From assembly GCA_016703425.1 (NCBI GenBank), contig JADJCA010000027.1:1-64000 (forward strand): a stretch of 64,000 bases of DNA. The letters run 5' to 3'. The first letter of the stretch is position 1, and the number at the start of each line of letters is the position of its first letter. This document shows positions 1 to 8,364 of this stretch, piece by piece. Source of the stretch: Myxococcales bacterium. GTDB lineage: Bacteria; Myxococcota_A; Polyangia; Polyangiales; Polyangiaceae. Under the pieces are notes generated by a model that was given only the letters and a program-made list of their open reading frames with translations, did no database searches and had not been told where the DNA came from. Both the position numbers and the translations under genes were made by a program.

Positions 1-5
1 CCTGA

Positions 6-197
6 CAGACCGACGCCTCGGGTCTGTGGGGCGGCGTATCCCTTGGCGTGGCCGGCTACGACCGCGTCGGCTCGAGCGCCGGCGCGTTCTTGGCGGCGAC
101 GGCGCTGACGCCACTTACGAAGCCGGAACGCAACACGGGAGACGTCGCGAGCCTCGTGGTGCCGCTCTTCTTGCGGGGAGGCGTGTCGATTCGGTGA
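6..197 (+). CDS. C-terminal piece of an unrecognised protein
   Basis: The frame ending at the TGA at 195-197 reads like genuine protein (GVSLGVAGYDRVGSSAGAF then LVVPLFLRGGVSIR), with alternating small and hydrophobic residues as in an exported or barrel-like C-terminus. It has no ATG and is closed upstream by TGA at 3-5. It therefore starts at a GTG such as 48, or is the tail of a longer gene cut by a frameshift or by the window edge. No family is recognised. The existence of a coding tail is inferred from composition only. Confidence 0.3.
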   Translation, partial: QTDASGLWGGVSLGVAGYDRVGSSAGAFLAATALTPLTKPERNTGDVASLVVPLFLRGGVSIR

Positions 198-255
198 GGG
201 AACCACCACCTACGAGGCCTGCGTACGAACGAGGCCCGCTCGTACGGTCCGTCGA

Positions 256-501
256 TCAGGGGCGCGTCTTCGCGGCATCCAACCTGGCCTCCAACTCTTC
301 CGTGAGGAAGTCGGCGAGCCAGAGGGTAAGGCCACCCTCATCGACACACTCGACCGTGAACGCGTTCTCGCCAAGCACGTTCACAATCGTGCCGAGGTCC
401 CCCACACGCGGCTGCCGCACGACCGCCCCAGTACCGTCGACTGGCCGTGTGGAGGTCAGTAGCTGCGCAACGTAGACAACATCCAACTCACGGAACGACA
501 T
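256..501 (-). CDS. DUF4926-type small protein
   Basis: 81 aa. It opens MSFRELDVVYVAQLL and has a central VGDLGTIVNVLGENAFTVEC stretch followed by an acidic LTEELEARL helix. This pattern (LDVV, then GxxGTIV, then a beta-rich E-V-E-x-x-D segment) is that of DUF4926, a small SH3-like fold often found next to toxin, immunity or restriction-type genes. The function is unknown. The start at 501 lies inside the 3' end of the upstream gene on the same strand (46-bp overlap), so the two are probably co-transcribed. Family assignment is from memory of the motif. Confidence 0.75.
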   Translation of the reverse strand: MSFRELDVVYVAQLLTSTRPVDGTGAVVRQPRVGDLGTIVNVLGENAFTVECVDEGGLTLWLADFLTEELEARLDAAKTRP

Positions 502-1049
502 GGTCCGCTCATGTCTCCGTCCGCGTCACCGTCGCCTGGAACGAGACCGCAAACACTCAGCGCCTCGGCGGTCACTCGCATCTGCCCCCAGGAGGCGCGT
601 AGGTCCACCGCTTGAAGGAGTTCGAGCGACTTCGGGAGCTCGAAGACGTGGCTCAGCGTCTTCTTGAAGCTCCACGAAAGCTCGGTGCTCGCGAGGGCGT
701 CGTTCACGCGCGCCGTGATCTCCCTGTCGACCACCGCCGGCAGGCCCGCTAGATCGGCGCTCTCTATCTTCACGTTGAAGGCGAGAATGTCTTCGCTGTC
801 GCGCTTGGCGACGCTCGGCTCCAGCAAGACCGTGAGCGAGTGGAGCGCCACCGGCACCGAAATGCCCAGCACGGGCCAATGCAGCTTGGCTTTGCACGCC
901 ACGCGCAGCCCTCGCTCGGCCACGAGCGTCACGGAGCTTGCGTCAAAGAGGAGGAGATCCCCATCGTTGCCGAAGCGCAGCTTCACGGGCGTGAGCTGCG
1001 CCACGAGCGATACGAGATCTTCTTCCGAAAGAATGGCTTCGAGCCACAT
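456..1049 (-). CDS. Hypothetical protein upstream of the DUF4926 gene
   Basis: About 197 aa when started at the ATG at 1049 (MWLEAILSEEDLVSLVAQLT). An earlier ATG at 1076 would only add nine Arg-rich residues. The fold looks like a mixed alpha/beta lipid-binding or SRPBCC/BPI-like shape: amphipathic strands such as LLLFDASSVTLVAERGLRV and VPVALHSLTVLLEPSV. No signal peptide or membrane segment is seen and I do not recognise the family. Its last 46 bp overlap the DUF4926 gene. The tail after residue ~175 (GLVPGDGDADGDM) is of poorer quality, so the true stop could be earlier if a base is missing. Confidence 0.65.
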   Translation of the reverse strand: MWLEAILSEEDLVSLVAQLTPVKLRFGNDGDLLLFDASSVTLVAERGLRVACKAKLHWPVLGISVPVALHSLTVLLEPSVAKRDSEDILAFNVKIESADLAGLPAVVDREITARVNDALASTELSWSFKKTLSHVFELPKSLELLQAVDLRASWGQMRVTAEALSVCGLVPGDGDADGDMSGPCRSVSWMLSTLRSY

Positions 1050-1215
1050 GGCGCCCTCCAGTCTGCGAGGCCGCACGTGTCGGCCGCGAGGCGCGAGCGT
1101 ACTGGCAAGCCGGCTGTCTCTGCCAGGGCCGCGGCCGGTTGGCGTGACCTTGCTTCGATGTGCTGCCGTCAGTCGCGACCGACCTGCCCGGCGCGTCCCG
1201 TGTTACGCCCCGCAG

Positions 1216-2079
1216 ATGGTTGCAACGGCGGACATGTTGGCGGAGGTGCCCATCTTTGCGTTGCTCGACGAGAGCGAGCGCGCGGCGCTCGCGGAGCGCG
1301 TCGAGGTCGAGCGTCACGCGGCCGGCGCCTTCGTCTTCCGCGCTGGAGATCCGGGCGATCGACTCTTCGTCGTTCGCTCCGGCAAGGTCGAACTCTTCTT
1401 TCAGAACGACACTGGTGATCGAATCGTCTTGGAGACGGCGGGCGTGGGCGACTTCTTCGGGGAGATGTCCTTGCTCGATGGCGGCCCGCGCATGGCCTCC
1501 GCGGAGGTGATCGAAGATCTGGATGCCGTGGTCGTCGATCGCGAAGACCTCGACGAGCTCTTCCGGATTCGCCCCGCCGCCGCCATGGACATGCTCACCG
1601 CGACGGGAAAGCGGCTCCGCGAAACGACCAAGCTTCTACGCCACACGGCCTCGCGAAACGTGAACCGCGAGGAGCACGACGCCCGAAGCTGGGTGATGAT
1701 CGCGGCCGACGTCATCAGCGCCTTCACCGGCAGCCTGCCGTTCCTCTTCATCCACGTGGTGCTCTTCGCCCTCTGGATCGGGCTCAACGTGCGCCCGCTC
1801 TCGACGTCGCACATCGGCGGCTTTGATCCCTTCCCCTTCGGCTTGCTCACCATGGCCGTCTCGCTCGAGGCCATCATCCTGAGCGTCTTCGTCCTCCTCT
1901 CGCAGAATCGGCAGGCGGAGCGCGACCGCGTGCGCAACGACGTCGAGTACGAGGTGAATCTCAAGGCTGAGCTGGAGATCGCCCACCTTCACGTGACGGT
2001 CGATGACATGCACGGCGCCTTCGTCGCGCGCCTTGCGGCCATCGAGAAGCAGCTCGCGCGCAGCGCTGAGCGCCCTTGA
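1216..2079 (+). CDS. Cyclic-nucleotide-binding domain fused to DUF1003 membrane protein
   Basis: 287 aa. Residues ~10-125 form a Crp-like cNMP-binding domain with the phosphate-binding-cassette pattern FGEMSLLDGGPRMASA. A linker of Arg/Asp-rich helix follows (~130-165). Next comes a DUF1003 region with two membrane helices (SLPFLFIHVVLFALWIGL and LLTMAVSLEAIILSVFVLL) and the characteristic NRQAERDRVRNDVEYEVN segment. The last ~40 residues look coiled-coil. It is probably an inner-membrane protein that senses a cytoplasmic nucleotide. No enzymatic output domain is present. The ATG at 1216 is chosen because the codons upstream are Arg/Ser-rich non-coding read-through. It is divergent from the gene ending at 456. 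Confidence 0.88.
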   Translation: MVATADMLAEVPIFALLDESERAALAERVEVERHAAGAFVFRAGDPGDRLFVVRSGKVELFFQNDTGDRIVLETAGVGDFFGEMSLLDGGPRMASAEVIEDLDAVVVDREDLDELFRIRPAAAMDMLTATGKRLRETTKLLRHTASRNVNREEHDARSWVMIAADVISAFTGSLPFLFIHVVLFALWIGLNVRPLSTSHIGGFDPFPFGLLTMAVSLEAIILSVFVLLSQNRQAERDRVRNDVEYEVNLKAELEIAHLHVTVDDMHGAFVARLAAIEKQLARSAERP

Positions 2080-2128
2080 GCGACAAGTTCGCGCTCCGCC
2101 TTGCCGCAACGGCGCGGGGCACCGTTCT

Positions 2129-2656
2129 CTACTTAAACGACGCCGCCCCGTCGCGAAGCGCATCCGGCTTGCCATCGTGCGGTCCCTGCGGTCGCGCGGG
2201 AGCGCCGTCCCACCAGTTGCTCCAGGGCATGTCGGCCTTCCGCTGCGGGTGCAGCGGATAGAAGATGCGGCTGTCGGGTTTTCGCGCCTCGCCGCCGACG
2301 AGCAGCGTCGCCTCGTGCGAGCCGTTGTTCAAGAACGTGTGGCAGATGCCGGTGCCAGCGGGAAACGCCGCGAGATCGCCCGCGCTCATTCGGTGGAGCT
2401 CGCCGTCGACCCAGGCGTCGATCTCGCCGTCGAGCACGTAGACGAACTCCTCCTCGTCCTCTTCGGCGTGCGGCCACGACACGCGCTGGCCGGGCGCTAC
2501 GCGCTGAACATGAAGCCCAATGCGGAGGAGCCCGGCGGCGCGCCCAATCGCGCGAGCCGGAGCGAGCGGCTCGTCGCTGTTCGGGTACTTGCCGGATTTC
2601 TCGGGCACGTCGGCGCTGGAGAGGATGAACGGGGGGCGGTCCTTCGGGCTCGGCAT
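2129..2656 (-). CDS. Cupin domain protein
   Basis: 175 aa from the ATG at 2656 (MPSPKDRPPF). A single small beta-barrel domain shows both cupin motifs. Motif 1 is WPHAEEDEEEFVYVLDGEID, with the His/Glu metal ligands. Motif 2 is GDLAAFPAGTGICHTFLNNG, with the third His. It is a soluble cytoplasmic protein that most likely binds a divalent metal and a small ligand. The substrate cannot be read from the sequence. It stands alone: the neighbours on either side are unrelated and the 3' end converges with the cNMP/DUF1003 gene. Confidence 0.85.
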   Translation of the reverse strand: MPSPKDRPPFILSSADVPEKSGKYPNSDEPLAPARAIGRAAGLLRIGLHVQRVAPGQRVSWPHAEEDEEEFVYVLDGEIDAWVDGELHRMSAGDLAAFPAGTGICHTFLNNGSHEATLLVGGEARKPDSRIFYPLHPQRKADMPWSNWWDGAPARPQGPHDGKPDALRDGAASFK

Positions 2657-2782
2657 GCCCTGCTCTCTACCGCATCTCGCGTCGCGCGTGGGGCTATCCG
2701 AGGGAGACAACGACGCGTGCGGTGGAGTAGGCCACACCGGGCGGTCCGTCGCATCGTGTCAACGCTCGCGGGCGTCGACGAC

Positions 2783-3604
2783 TCACCTGCGTTGTCGGCG
2801 TGGCAATTTCAACAAGGCCTCGCCATCGCGAAGCAGACGCTCGCGCGTCTCGTTCGCGAGCTCTGGCTGAGTGGGGAACCTTCGCCGTACGACATCGAGC
2901 CAGAGCGGCAGGCCGCCTCGGGAGAACCAGTACTCCCGGAGATTCCCCACGACCGGACCCCAGACGAACTCGGGGCGAGGTGAGTAGAAGAGGTTCGGCT
3001 CGCCGCTTGGTGCGTACCACGCTTGCGAGGTGTCATGGAGCGCGCTGAGCTCGCGGCAAGTCGCCTCCGTCTCCGCCTCGGTCCGGAGAGCCGTGCATAG
3101 CTCGCCGACGAGCGCGAGCATCGCCTCCGACGGGGCCGATGCGCTCGTCTTCAACTCGCGGCACGCGAGCGGCATGAGATCGAGCGGAGCGCCCTCGGCC
3201 CTCGCGTCGTTTAGCGCGAACGTGTCGACGAGCAATCCGGCGAGCGACTGCGAGAACGGCGCGTAGGTGACGTCGGCCGCACCCAAGAGCTCGATGCACG
3301 CAGCCATCACCGAGAACCAGCGGTGGTGCACGGATTCGCCGGCGCACGAGTGCGCGAGCAGAAGGTTCTCGGTGATGTCGAACGAGTGGATGAGCGGCAC
3401 GCCGTCACGTTGCTCTTCGAGGAGCGCTCCGACGCCACCGTCCAAGACGCGCCCGTAGGCCGCGACGTAGTCGCCGGTCCCCGGATCGCCCATGACGAGA
3501 TTCCGGAGCTCGGCGCGCGGGATGCGCGATCGAGCGCGGTCGAGCACCGCGCTTACGGCTGGCAGTTTGGAGCCGGGGCGTAGCTTCACACGGAGACGCA
3601 GCAT
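2783..3604 (-). CDS. Hypothetical protein
   Basis: 273 aa when started at the ATG at 3604 (MLRLRVKLRPGSK). The product looks soluble and mostly helical. Its C-terminal half has a Trp/Tyr-rich block (YAPSGEPNLFYSPRPEFVWG) and ends in a basic tail LLKLPRRQRR. No signal peptide, membrane helix or catalytic motif is visible and I recognise no family. It is divergent from the DUF4336 gene that begins 105 bp away. Codon composition (G/C at third positions throughout) supports it as a real gene. Confidence 0.75.
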   Translation of the reverse strand: MLRLRVKLRPGSKLPAVSAVLDRARSRIPRAELRNLVMGDPGTGDYVAAYGRVLDGGVGALLEEQRDGVPLIHSFDITENLLLAHSCAGESVHHRWFSVMAACIELLGAADVTYAPFSQSLAGLLVDTFALNDARAEGAPLDLMPLACRELKTSASAPSEAMLALVGELCTALRTEAETEATCRELSALHDTSQAWYAPSGEPNLFYSPRPEFVWGPVVGNLREYWFSRGGLPLWLDVVRRRFPTQPELANETRERLLRDGEALLKLPRRQRR

Positions 3605-3709
3605 ACTCGGGGCACCGCCGAGAGCGTGGTGACAAGACCCTCGGCCTCGAAGGCGCCCCCGCAAGGCACCCGTGGACGTGCTCCCCCTCACGCCCTAGAG
3701 AAGGTCCGC

Positions 3710-4381
3710 ATGCTCGAACCGCTCACCGATGACGTTTGGACCGCCGCGAGTCCGCTTCGCTTCTTCGGACTCGAGGTCGGCACCCGCATGACCGTGGTGC
3801 GCCTCCCGAGCGGCGGCCTCTTCGTGCATTCGCCCATCGCGCTCGACGCCGACGTGCGCGAGGCCGTCGACGCGCTCGGGCCCGTGACCGCCATCGTCGC
3901 GCCCTGCCTGTTTCACCATCGGTTCGTAGGCGAGTGGGCGCAGGCTTACCCCGCCGCCTCCGTCTCGGCGTGTCCCGGTCTCGACGCGAAGCGCAAAGAC
4001 GTCGCGTGGAGTCGTGTCCTTCGCGACGAGCCCGCGGACGAGTGGAAGGGCTCGCTCGAACAGACCTTCTTCGGCGGGCTCCCCGTGTCCAACGAGGTGG
4101 TCTTCTTTCACCGGAAGTCCAAGACGCTCATTTCGAGCGACCTCATCTTCAACCTCGCTTCGCACGGCTCCGGCGTCACGCGTGCGGTGGCGTTCATGCT
4201 CGGCCACAGAAAGCCAAGCCCCACCCTGATCGAGCGCATGCTGGTGAAAGATCGCGCCGCCGCCCGACAACAGATCGACCGCATGGTCGCGTGGGGCGCG
4301 GAGCGCCTCGTCTTCGCGCATGGAGAGCTCGTCCTGGAAGACGGAACGAGCGTGCTCCGAGAGGGCTACCTCTGGCTCTAG
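3710..4381 (+). CDS. DUF4336 domain protein (metallo-beta-lactamase-like fold)
   Basis: 223 aa from the ATG at 3710 (MLEPLTDDVWTAASPLRFFG). The opening segment, the GTRMTVVRLPSGGLFVHSP strand pair, the CLFHHRFVGEWAQAYP block and the late ERLVFAHGELVLEDG segment match DUF4336. That family resembles the metallo-beta-lactamase fold without the full HxHxDH ligand set. It is a cytoplasmic protein of unknown reaction. An upstream in-frame ATG at 3626 adds a low-quality basic leader, so the later start is preferred. Confidence 0.82.
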   Translation: MLEPLTDDVWTAASPLRFFGLEVGTRMTVVRLPSGGLFVHSPIALDADVREAVDALGPVTAIVAPCLFHHRFVGEWAQAYPAASVSACPGLDAKRKDVAWSRVLRDEPADEWKGSLEQTFFGGLPVSNEVVFFHRKSKTLISSDLIFNLASHGSGVTRAVAFMLGHRKPSPTLIERMLVKDRAAARQQIDRMVAWGAERLVFAHGELVLEDGTSVLREGYLWL

Positions 4382-4418
4382 TGCACCGCCGTGCCTCGTC
4401 AACGTCTCGTGGTCGTCG

Positions 4419-5312
4419 TCAGAGCCACCGCCGTCGGCGGAAGAGCACCGCCACCAGGGCGCCGAGGCTGGCCGACACAAGAGACACGACGAGGAAGGCG
4501 TGTGGTGACCGAGCGAAAGGGAGCTCTACGTTCATTCCGTAGAGGCTCGCGATGGTCATGGGGATCGTGAGGATGACCGTGAACGCCGTGAGCGCCTTCA
4601 TGACGACGTTGAGGTTGTTGGAGATAATCGAGGCGAAGGCATCCATCATTTCCGACAAGACGTTCCGGCCGATGTCGGCCGTGTCCCGCGCCTGGCGAAA
4701 CTCGATGAGCGCGTCCTCAAGGAGAGCCTCGTCTTCGTGCACGGCGGGAACCTTGACGAGGCGCTCCAGCACGCCGCTCGAGGCTTCGAGCACGTCGGCG
4801 AAGTAGACATAGGACTTCTGATAGCGGAGCAACTGGGCCACCTCGCGGTTGCCGAGTGAACGCTCGAGGCGATCCTCGGTGGCGTCGACGAGCCGGTCGA
4901 GCTCCGCGAGGGCCTTTAGGAACGCCTCTGCGACGGCCTCGAGGCTCTCGAGGACGATCCGGTGCGGGTGTCCTGCAAGCGACTCCGCGGTGGCGATAGC
5001 CGCCAGTCGCTGGGCGAGGGGAGAGTCGTCGAGCAGGACGGTCAGGCCCCGTCGGGCCTCGAACAGAAACGAGATGGGGGTCGTGCTGAAGGGGATGTCT
5101 CCCGTTTGGGCGAGTGGCCCGCGGACGACGAGGAACGTGCGTTCGCCAGAGAGAATTCGAAGCCGGGGCCGCTCGGCTCGATCGAAGGCGTGCGCGAGCG
5201 AATCGGCGTCGTAGCCGAGATCGTCGCGGAGGCGTTGCGTTTCGGTGGCCGTCGGCGCAATTGCCGTCACCCAGAAAGGCGCATCGGCGGGCCCGTGAAG
5301 CACGATCGTCAC
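4419..5312 (-). CDS. corA: CorA-type divalent metal ion channel
   Basis: 297 aa, slightly short for CorA (about 315). It has a large N-terminal cytoplasmic domain with long helices (LVDATEDRLERSLGNREV, then FADVLEASSGVLERLVKV). Two C-terminal membrane helices flank the signature YGMN (LTAFTVILTIPMTIASLYGMN, then HAFLVVSLVSASLGALVAVL), and the protein ends FRRRRWL. The GMN loop is the selectivity filter of CorA/Mrs2 channels, which conduct Mg2+ (also Co2+ or Ni2+) as pentamers. The loop after GMN lacks the usual MPE acidic pair (here NVELP), so ion preference is open. It is a single gene, convergent with DUF4336. Confidence 0.9.
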   Translation of the reverse strand: MTIVLHGPADAPFWVTAIAPTATETQRLRDDLGYDADSLAHAFDRAERPRLRILSGERTFLVVRGPLAQTGDIPFSTTPISFLFEARRGLTVLLDDSPLAQRLAAIATAESLAGHPHRIVLESLEAVAEAFLKALAELDRLVDATEDRLERSLGNREVAQLLRYQKSYVYFADVLEASSGVLERLVKVPAVHEDEALLEDALIEFRQARDTADIGRNVLSEMMDAFASIISNNLNVVMKALTAFTVILTIPMTIASLYGMNVELPFARSPHAFLVVSLVSASLGALVAVLFRRRRWL

Positions 5313-5386
5313 GCACGACCTTTAGCGCACTTCTGCTCCGACCGGCTTCCGGAAGGCGTCGATGCACGCCCGCGAGGCCGCCGATA

Positions 5387-5857
5387 TCACCAGGCCTCAA
5401 TAGCAAGCGCCGCACAAAGGAGAGCGAAGAGGGCGACGGAGACCCAAGCGAAGGCGCGTGTTCGAAGGCGGCGGCGCTCTAGCTGTCGGACGGCCTCGTT
5501 GACGTCGGCTACCGAGAAGCTCATGCCACGCGTCGTTGACGCCTCCGCGAGTGGCTCTCGCCTAGCAGGGAGCCGACGCTCGAAGGGGCGCCGCTCGGTG
5601 ATCCGGACGGGGCGGTAGCGGAAGACAGCGCCCTCGACCTCACGGGTCCAAGCGCCGCGACGAGAGAGGAGGGCCGAACCCGCGGGGGGCCTGGTCATCA
5701 ACGGAAGGACGGCTGCCTTCTTGTCCACGCCCAATTCGAAGCAGGCATCATGCCGAGGGCCTCGATGGGGAAATCCAGAGGTTCGAGCTAGCGCGTGGGG
5801 CGTCTTCTGGAGCCAGCGAGGCCCACGCTCCACACGTTTGCGGCCCATCGTCCGCAC
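5387..5857 (-). CDS. Hypothetical protein with C-terminal membrane anchor, possibly frameshifted at its 5' end
   Basis: The C-terminus is clearly protein-like: a short acidic helix (MSFSVADVNEAVRQLERRR) followed by one membrane helix (AFAWVSVALFALLCAALAIEAW) at the very end. This suggests a tail-anchored inner-membrane protein. Possible starts are 5857, 5698 (MTRPPAGSALL) and 5524. A second stretch in the next frame (5982-5880, MLTLATGAEPLDDVE and ADDLRDFARDL) also looks coding and would join this one by adding one base near 5874-5881. That join would give ~198 aa. No family is recognised and the exact extent is uncertain. Confidence 0.5.
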   Translation of the reverse strand: MRTMGRKRVERGPRWLQKTPHALARTSGFPHRGPRHDACFELGVDKKAAVLPLMTRPPAGSALLSRRGAWTREVEGAVFRYRPVRITERRPFERRLPARREPLAEASTTRGMSFSVADVNEAVRQLERRRLRTRAFAWVSVALFALLCAALAIEAW

Positions 5858-6030
5858 CGTCGCGCGGCGGGCCCCGACAAGTCCCTCGCGAAGTCGCGGA
5901 GATCGTCAGCGTTCTCCTCGGGAACGGCGACGGGCGACTCGACGTCGTCGAGCGGCTCAGCGCCGGTCGCGAGCGTCAACACAGGCAGCTTGCTCTGACG
6001 CGAAGTCCCCAGCCGAAGCTGCGCTCTTCC

Positions 6031-8364
6031 TCACTTCCCCTTAGGCAAGCGCTCCGGCATCGGCGCGGGCGGAAGCGCTCCTAGCGGCTCGGGCCCACTC
6101 ACGCCCGAGAGCGCTGGGCCCTCGTGGGCGGCCGCGCTTCCCATCGCGCTCGCGCCGCCAGCGGCGCTCGTCTTCGCTTGCGCGTTGCTCGGCGTCGCCA
6201 CCGTCTCGGAGGCATACACGACGACCTTGTCGCCCTCTTTGAGCGTCTCTCCGCGGCCGCGTCGGTTGATCCGCTCCATCGACGCCACCGAGAGGCCGTA
6301 CTTCTTGCCCATCGACTCGAGCGTGTCGCCCGCACGCGCGAGGAGCACGAGCCGCTTTCGCCCCTTCAGGCTCTCGAAGTGAGCGAAGAACTCGTCCGAC
6401 CCCACGACCAGCGGTCTCACGTCGCCTTCAGCCAGCGAGACCACCTTGGAGAGGTCGGCCCCTTCTGGCACGAACACCTGGAGCGTCATGCCTTCGTGCA
6501 GGCGCCCCTGCGGATCGAGCGTGTTCCACCGCCGGATGTCATCGACCGAGACGCTGAACGCTGCCGCCACGTCGCGAAGGCTGTCGCCGGGCGTCACGCG
6601 GTAGAACACGCGCTTGCGATCGGGGTACACAAACACGTCCGCCGGCACGACCACCGGCGGCTTGTTCGAGTCTTCTCCGCTCGAGGTCGTCGCGCTCGCC
6701 GTCGCCTTCTCGGCGCGCGGCACCAAAAGGACGGTCCCGCCGCGAAGGACCTCACCGGGCGCGATAGCGTTCAGCTCGCTGAGCCGCGCCGTCGTGGTTC
6801 CGCGCGCCGTCGCGATGGCGTCCAGCGCCTCGCCGAAGCGCACCACGTACCGCTCGAGCGGCGTCTCCTCGCGCTTCTGCTTCTGCAGGTTCGCGAGCAC
6901 GTTCTGCGCCTTGCCCGCCGGCACCTTCACCGGGAAGGTCGTGGTCTTCGCGTCGTCTTCGCCTAACGGCGGCGCGCGGCCCGCGCGAAGCTCCGGATTC
7001 AGGACCTCCAGATCTTTCACCGTCACGTTCGCGGCCTTCGCGATGGCGGTGAGCGGCGTGCCCGGCGCCACGAACACGTCCTCCACGTCAGGCGCTGACT
7101 CCATCGTGAGATCGCCGTAGCCAAAACGCTGGGGATTGCGCGCCACGATGGCGGCGGCGAGGATCTTTGGGACGTAGAGCGTCGTCTCCCAGGGGAGCGC
7201 GCCCTCAAGCTGCGACAGGTTCCAATAGTCGTTGCTGTTGTACTTGCGCACGACCACCAGGAGACCGCCGTAGCCCATGTTGTAGGCCGCCATCGCGAGC
7301 TCCCAGCTACCGAAGCGCTTATGCAAGTCCGCGAGGAACTCGGCGGCCGCTTCTGTTGCAGACTGCACGCTCATGCGCCGATCGAGCCAGCGATCGCTCG
7401 AGAGCCCGTATTGCCTCCCGGTGTCCGCCATGAACTGCCACAGCCCAACGGCCCCCGCCGGCGAGCGGATCGTCGGATCGAAGCCGCTCTCGATCATCGA
7501 GAGCCACATCAAGTCCTCCGGAACGCCCTTCTTTCGCAGCGTCTTGCGCAACGTCTCGGCGTAGCGTCCCGAGCGACGCAGCCACAGCGACATGGTCGCG
7601 CGACCGCGCGGATCGTCCCGAAAGAACTCGAGGTAGCGCACGAGGCGCGGCTCCCACCGTATGGGCAGCTCCGGCAAGACGAGCCCCGTCAGGAACGACA
7701 GATCCTTCGTTCCCTCGGCCGCTGCCGGTGCGAGGCGCGATGACGTAGCGGGCAACCCCGTCGCAAAGACACGCGGCCCGGCCTCTTCCGTGCGGCCTGC
7801 GGAGGAGGGAAGCGCCGCGAACACGTCCGTCGTCGGTTGCGCCGAGGGGAACAGCTCGCGCTCCACCTCGCGCAGCGTCGCGAGCTCGGGGCTCTCGGCG
7901 CCGGAGACGGCGTCTTCCGCCGTTGCGCCGCCCGCCACTTGGCGCCTCGCGGCGGCGTCGGGCACCCGCGTTCCGCGCGCGACGCGCGCCGGGGCCTTCG
8001 AAGACGCTGCCTTCTTGGTCACGCCCTTCGCCGGCGCGGCCGGCTTCGGCGCGGGCTTCTGCGCGACCTTCGCCTCTGCCGGCTTGGCGGGCGCCGGTGG
8101 CGTCACGGCCTTCTCCGCTTTCGCGTCGGGCTTCGCCTCGTTCTTCGCTTCAGGCGTCTTGGCGTCGTCTCCCTTGGGCTCCTTCGCCGGGTCGCTCTTC
8201 GGTGCTGCCGACGCTTGCGCCTTCGGCGGCGTCGCAACAGGCAACGCGCGCGTCGCCGCAGGAGCCGGACTGGCTACTGCACCCGCGCCGGCGTCAGCCG
8301 CCGTTGCGGAGAGCGGCGCGAAGAGAAGCGCAATCGTGAGAAGCGACGTCCTTCCACGGCCCAT
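6031..8364 (-). CDS. mltD: Membrane-bound lytic murein transglycosylase D-like, four LysM repeats
   Basis: 777 aa. A signal peptide (SLLTIALLFAPLSATAADA) is followed by a ~170-residue Ala/Pro/Lys-rich spacer. An SLT domain spans about residues 275-380, with the catalytic Glu in LMWLSMIESGFDPTIRS and the motifs AVGLWQFMADTGRQYG and MAAYNMGYGG. LysM-type repeats follow at roughly 428-458, 505-546, 587-632 and 672-716. The protein should cleave glycan strands to 1,6-anhydromuropeptides in the periplasm. The long basic spacer may let it reach across the wall. It lies just downstream of the VanW gene on the same strand, so a cell-wall pair is likely. Confidence 0.92.
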   Translation of the reverse strand: MGRGRTSLLTIALLFAPLSATAADAGAGAVASPAPAATRALPVATPPKAQASAAPKSDPAKEPKGDDAKTPEAKNEAKPDAKAEKAVTPPAPAKPAEAKVAQKPAPKPAAPAKGVTKKAASSKAPARVARGTRVPDAAARRQVAGGATAEDAVSGAESPELATLREVERELFPSAQPTTDVFAALPSSAGRTEEAGPRVFATGLPATSSRLAPAAAEGTKDLSFLTGLVLPELPIRWEPRLVRYLEFFRDDPRGRATMSLWLRRSGRYAETLRKTLRKKGVPEDLMWLSMIESGFDPTIRSPAGAVGLWQFMADTGRQYGLSSDRWLDRRMSVQSATEAAAEFLADLHKRFGSWELAMAAYNMGYGGLLVVVRKYNSNDYWNLSQLEGALPWETTLYVPKILAAAIVARNPQRFGYGDLTMESAPDVEDVFVAPGTPLTAIAKAANVTVKDLEVLNPELRAGRAPPLGEDDAKTTTFPVKVPAGKAQNVLANLQKQKREETPLERYVVRFGEALDAIATARGTTTARLSELNAIAPGEVLRGGTVLLVPRAEKATASATTSSGEDSNKPPVVVPADVFVYPDRKRVFYRVTPGDSLRDVAAAFSVSVDDIRRWNTLDPQGRLHEGMTLQVFVPEGADLSKVVSLAEGDVRPLVVGSDEFFAHFESLKGRKRLVLLARAGDTLESMGKKYGLSVASMERINRRGRGETLKEGDKVVVYASETVATPSNAQAKTSAAGGASAMGSAAAHEGPALSGVSGPEPLGALPPAPMPERLPKGK

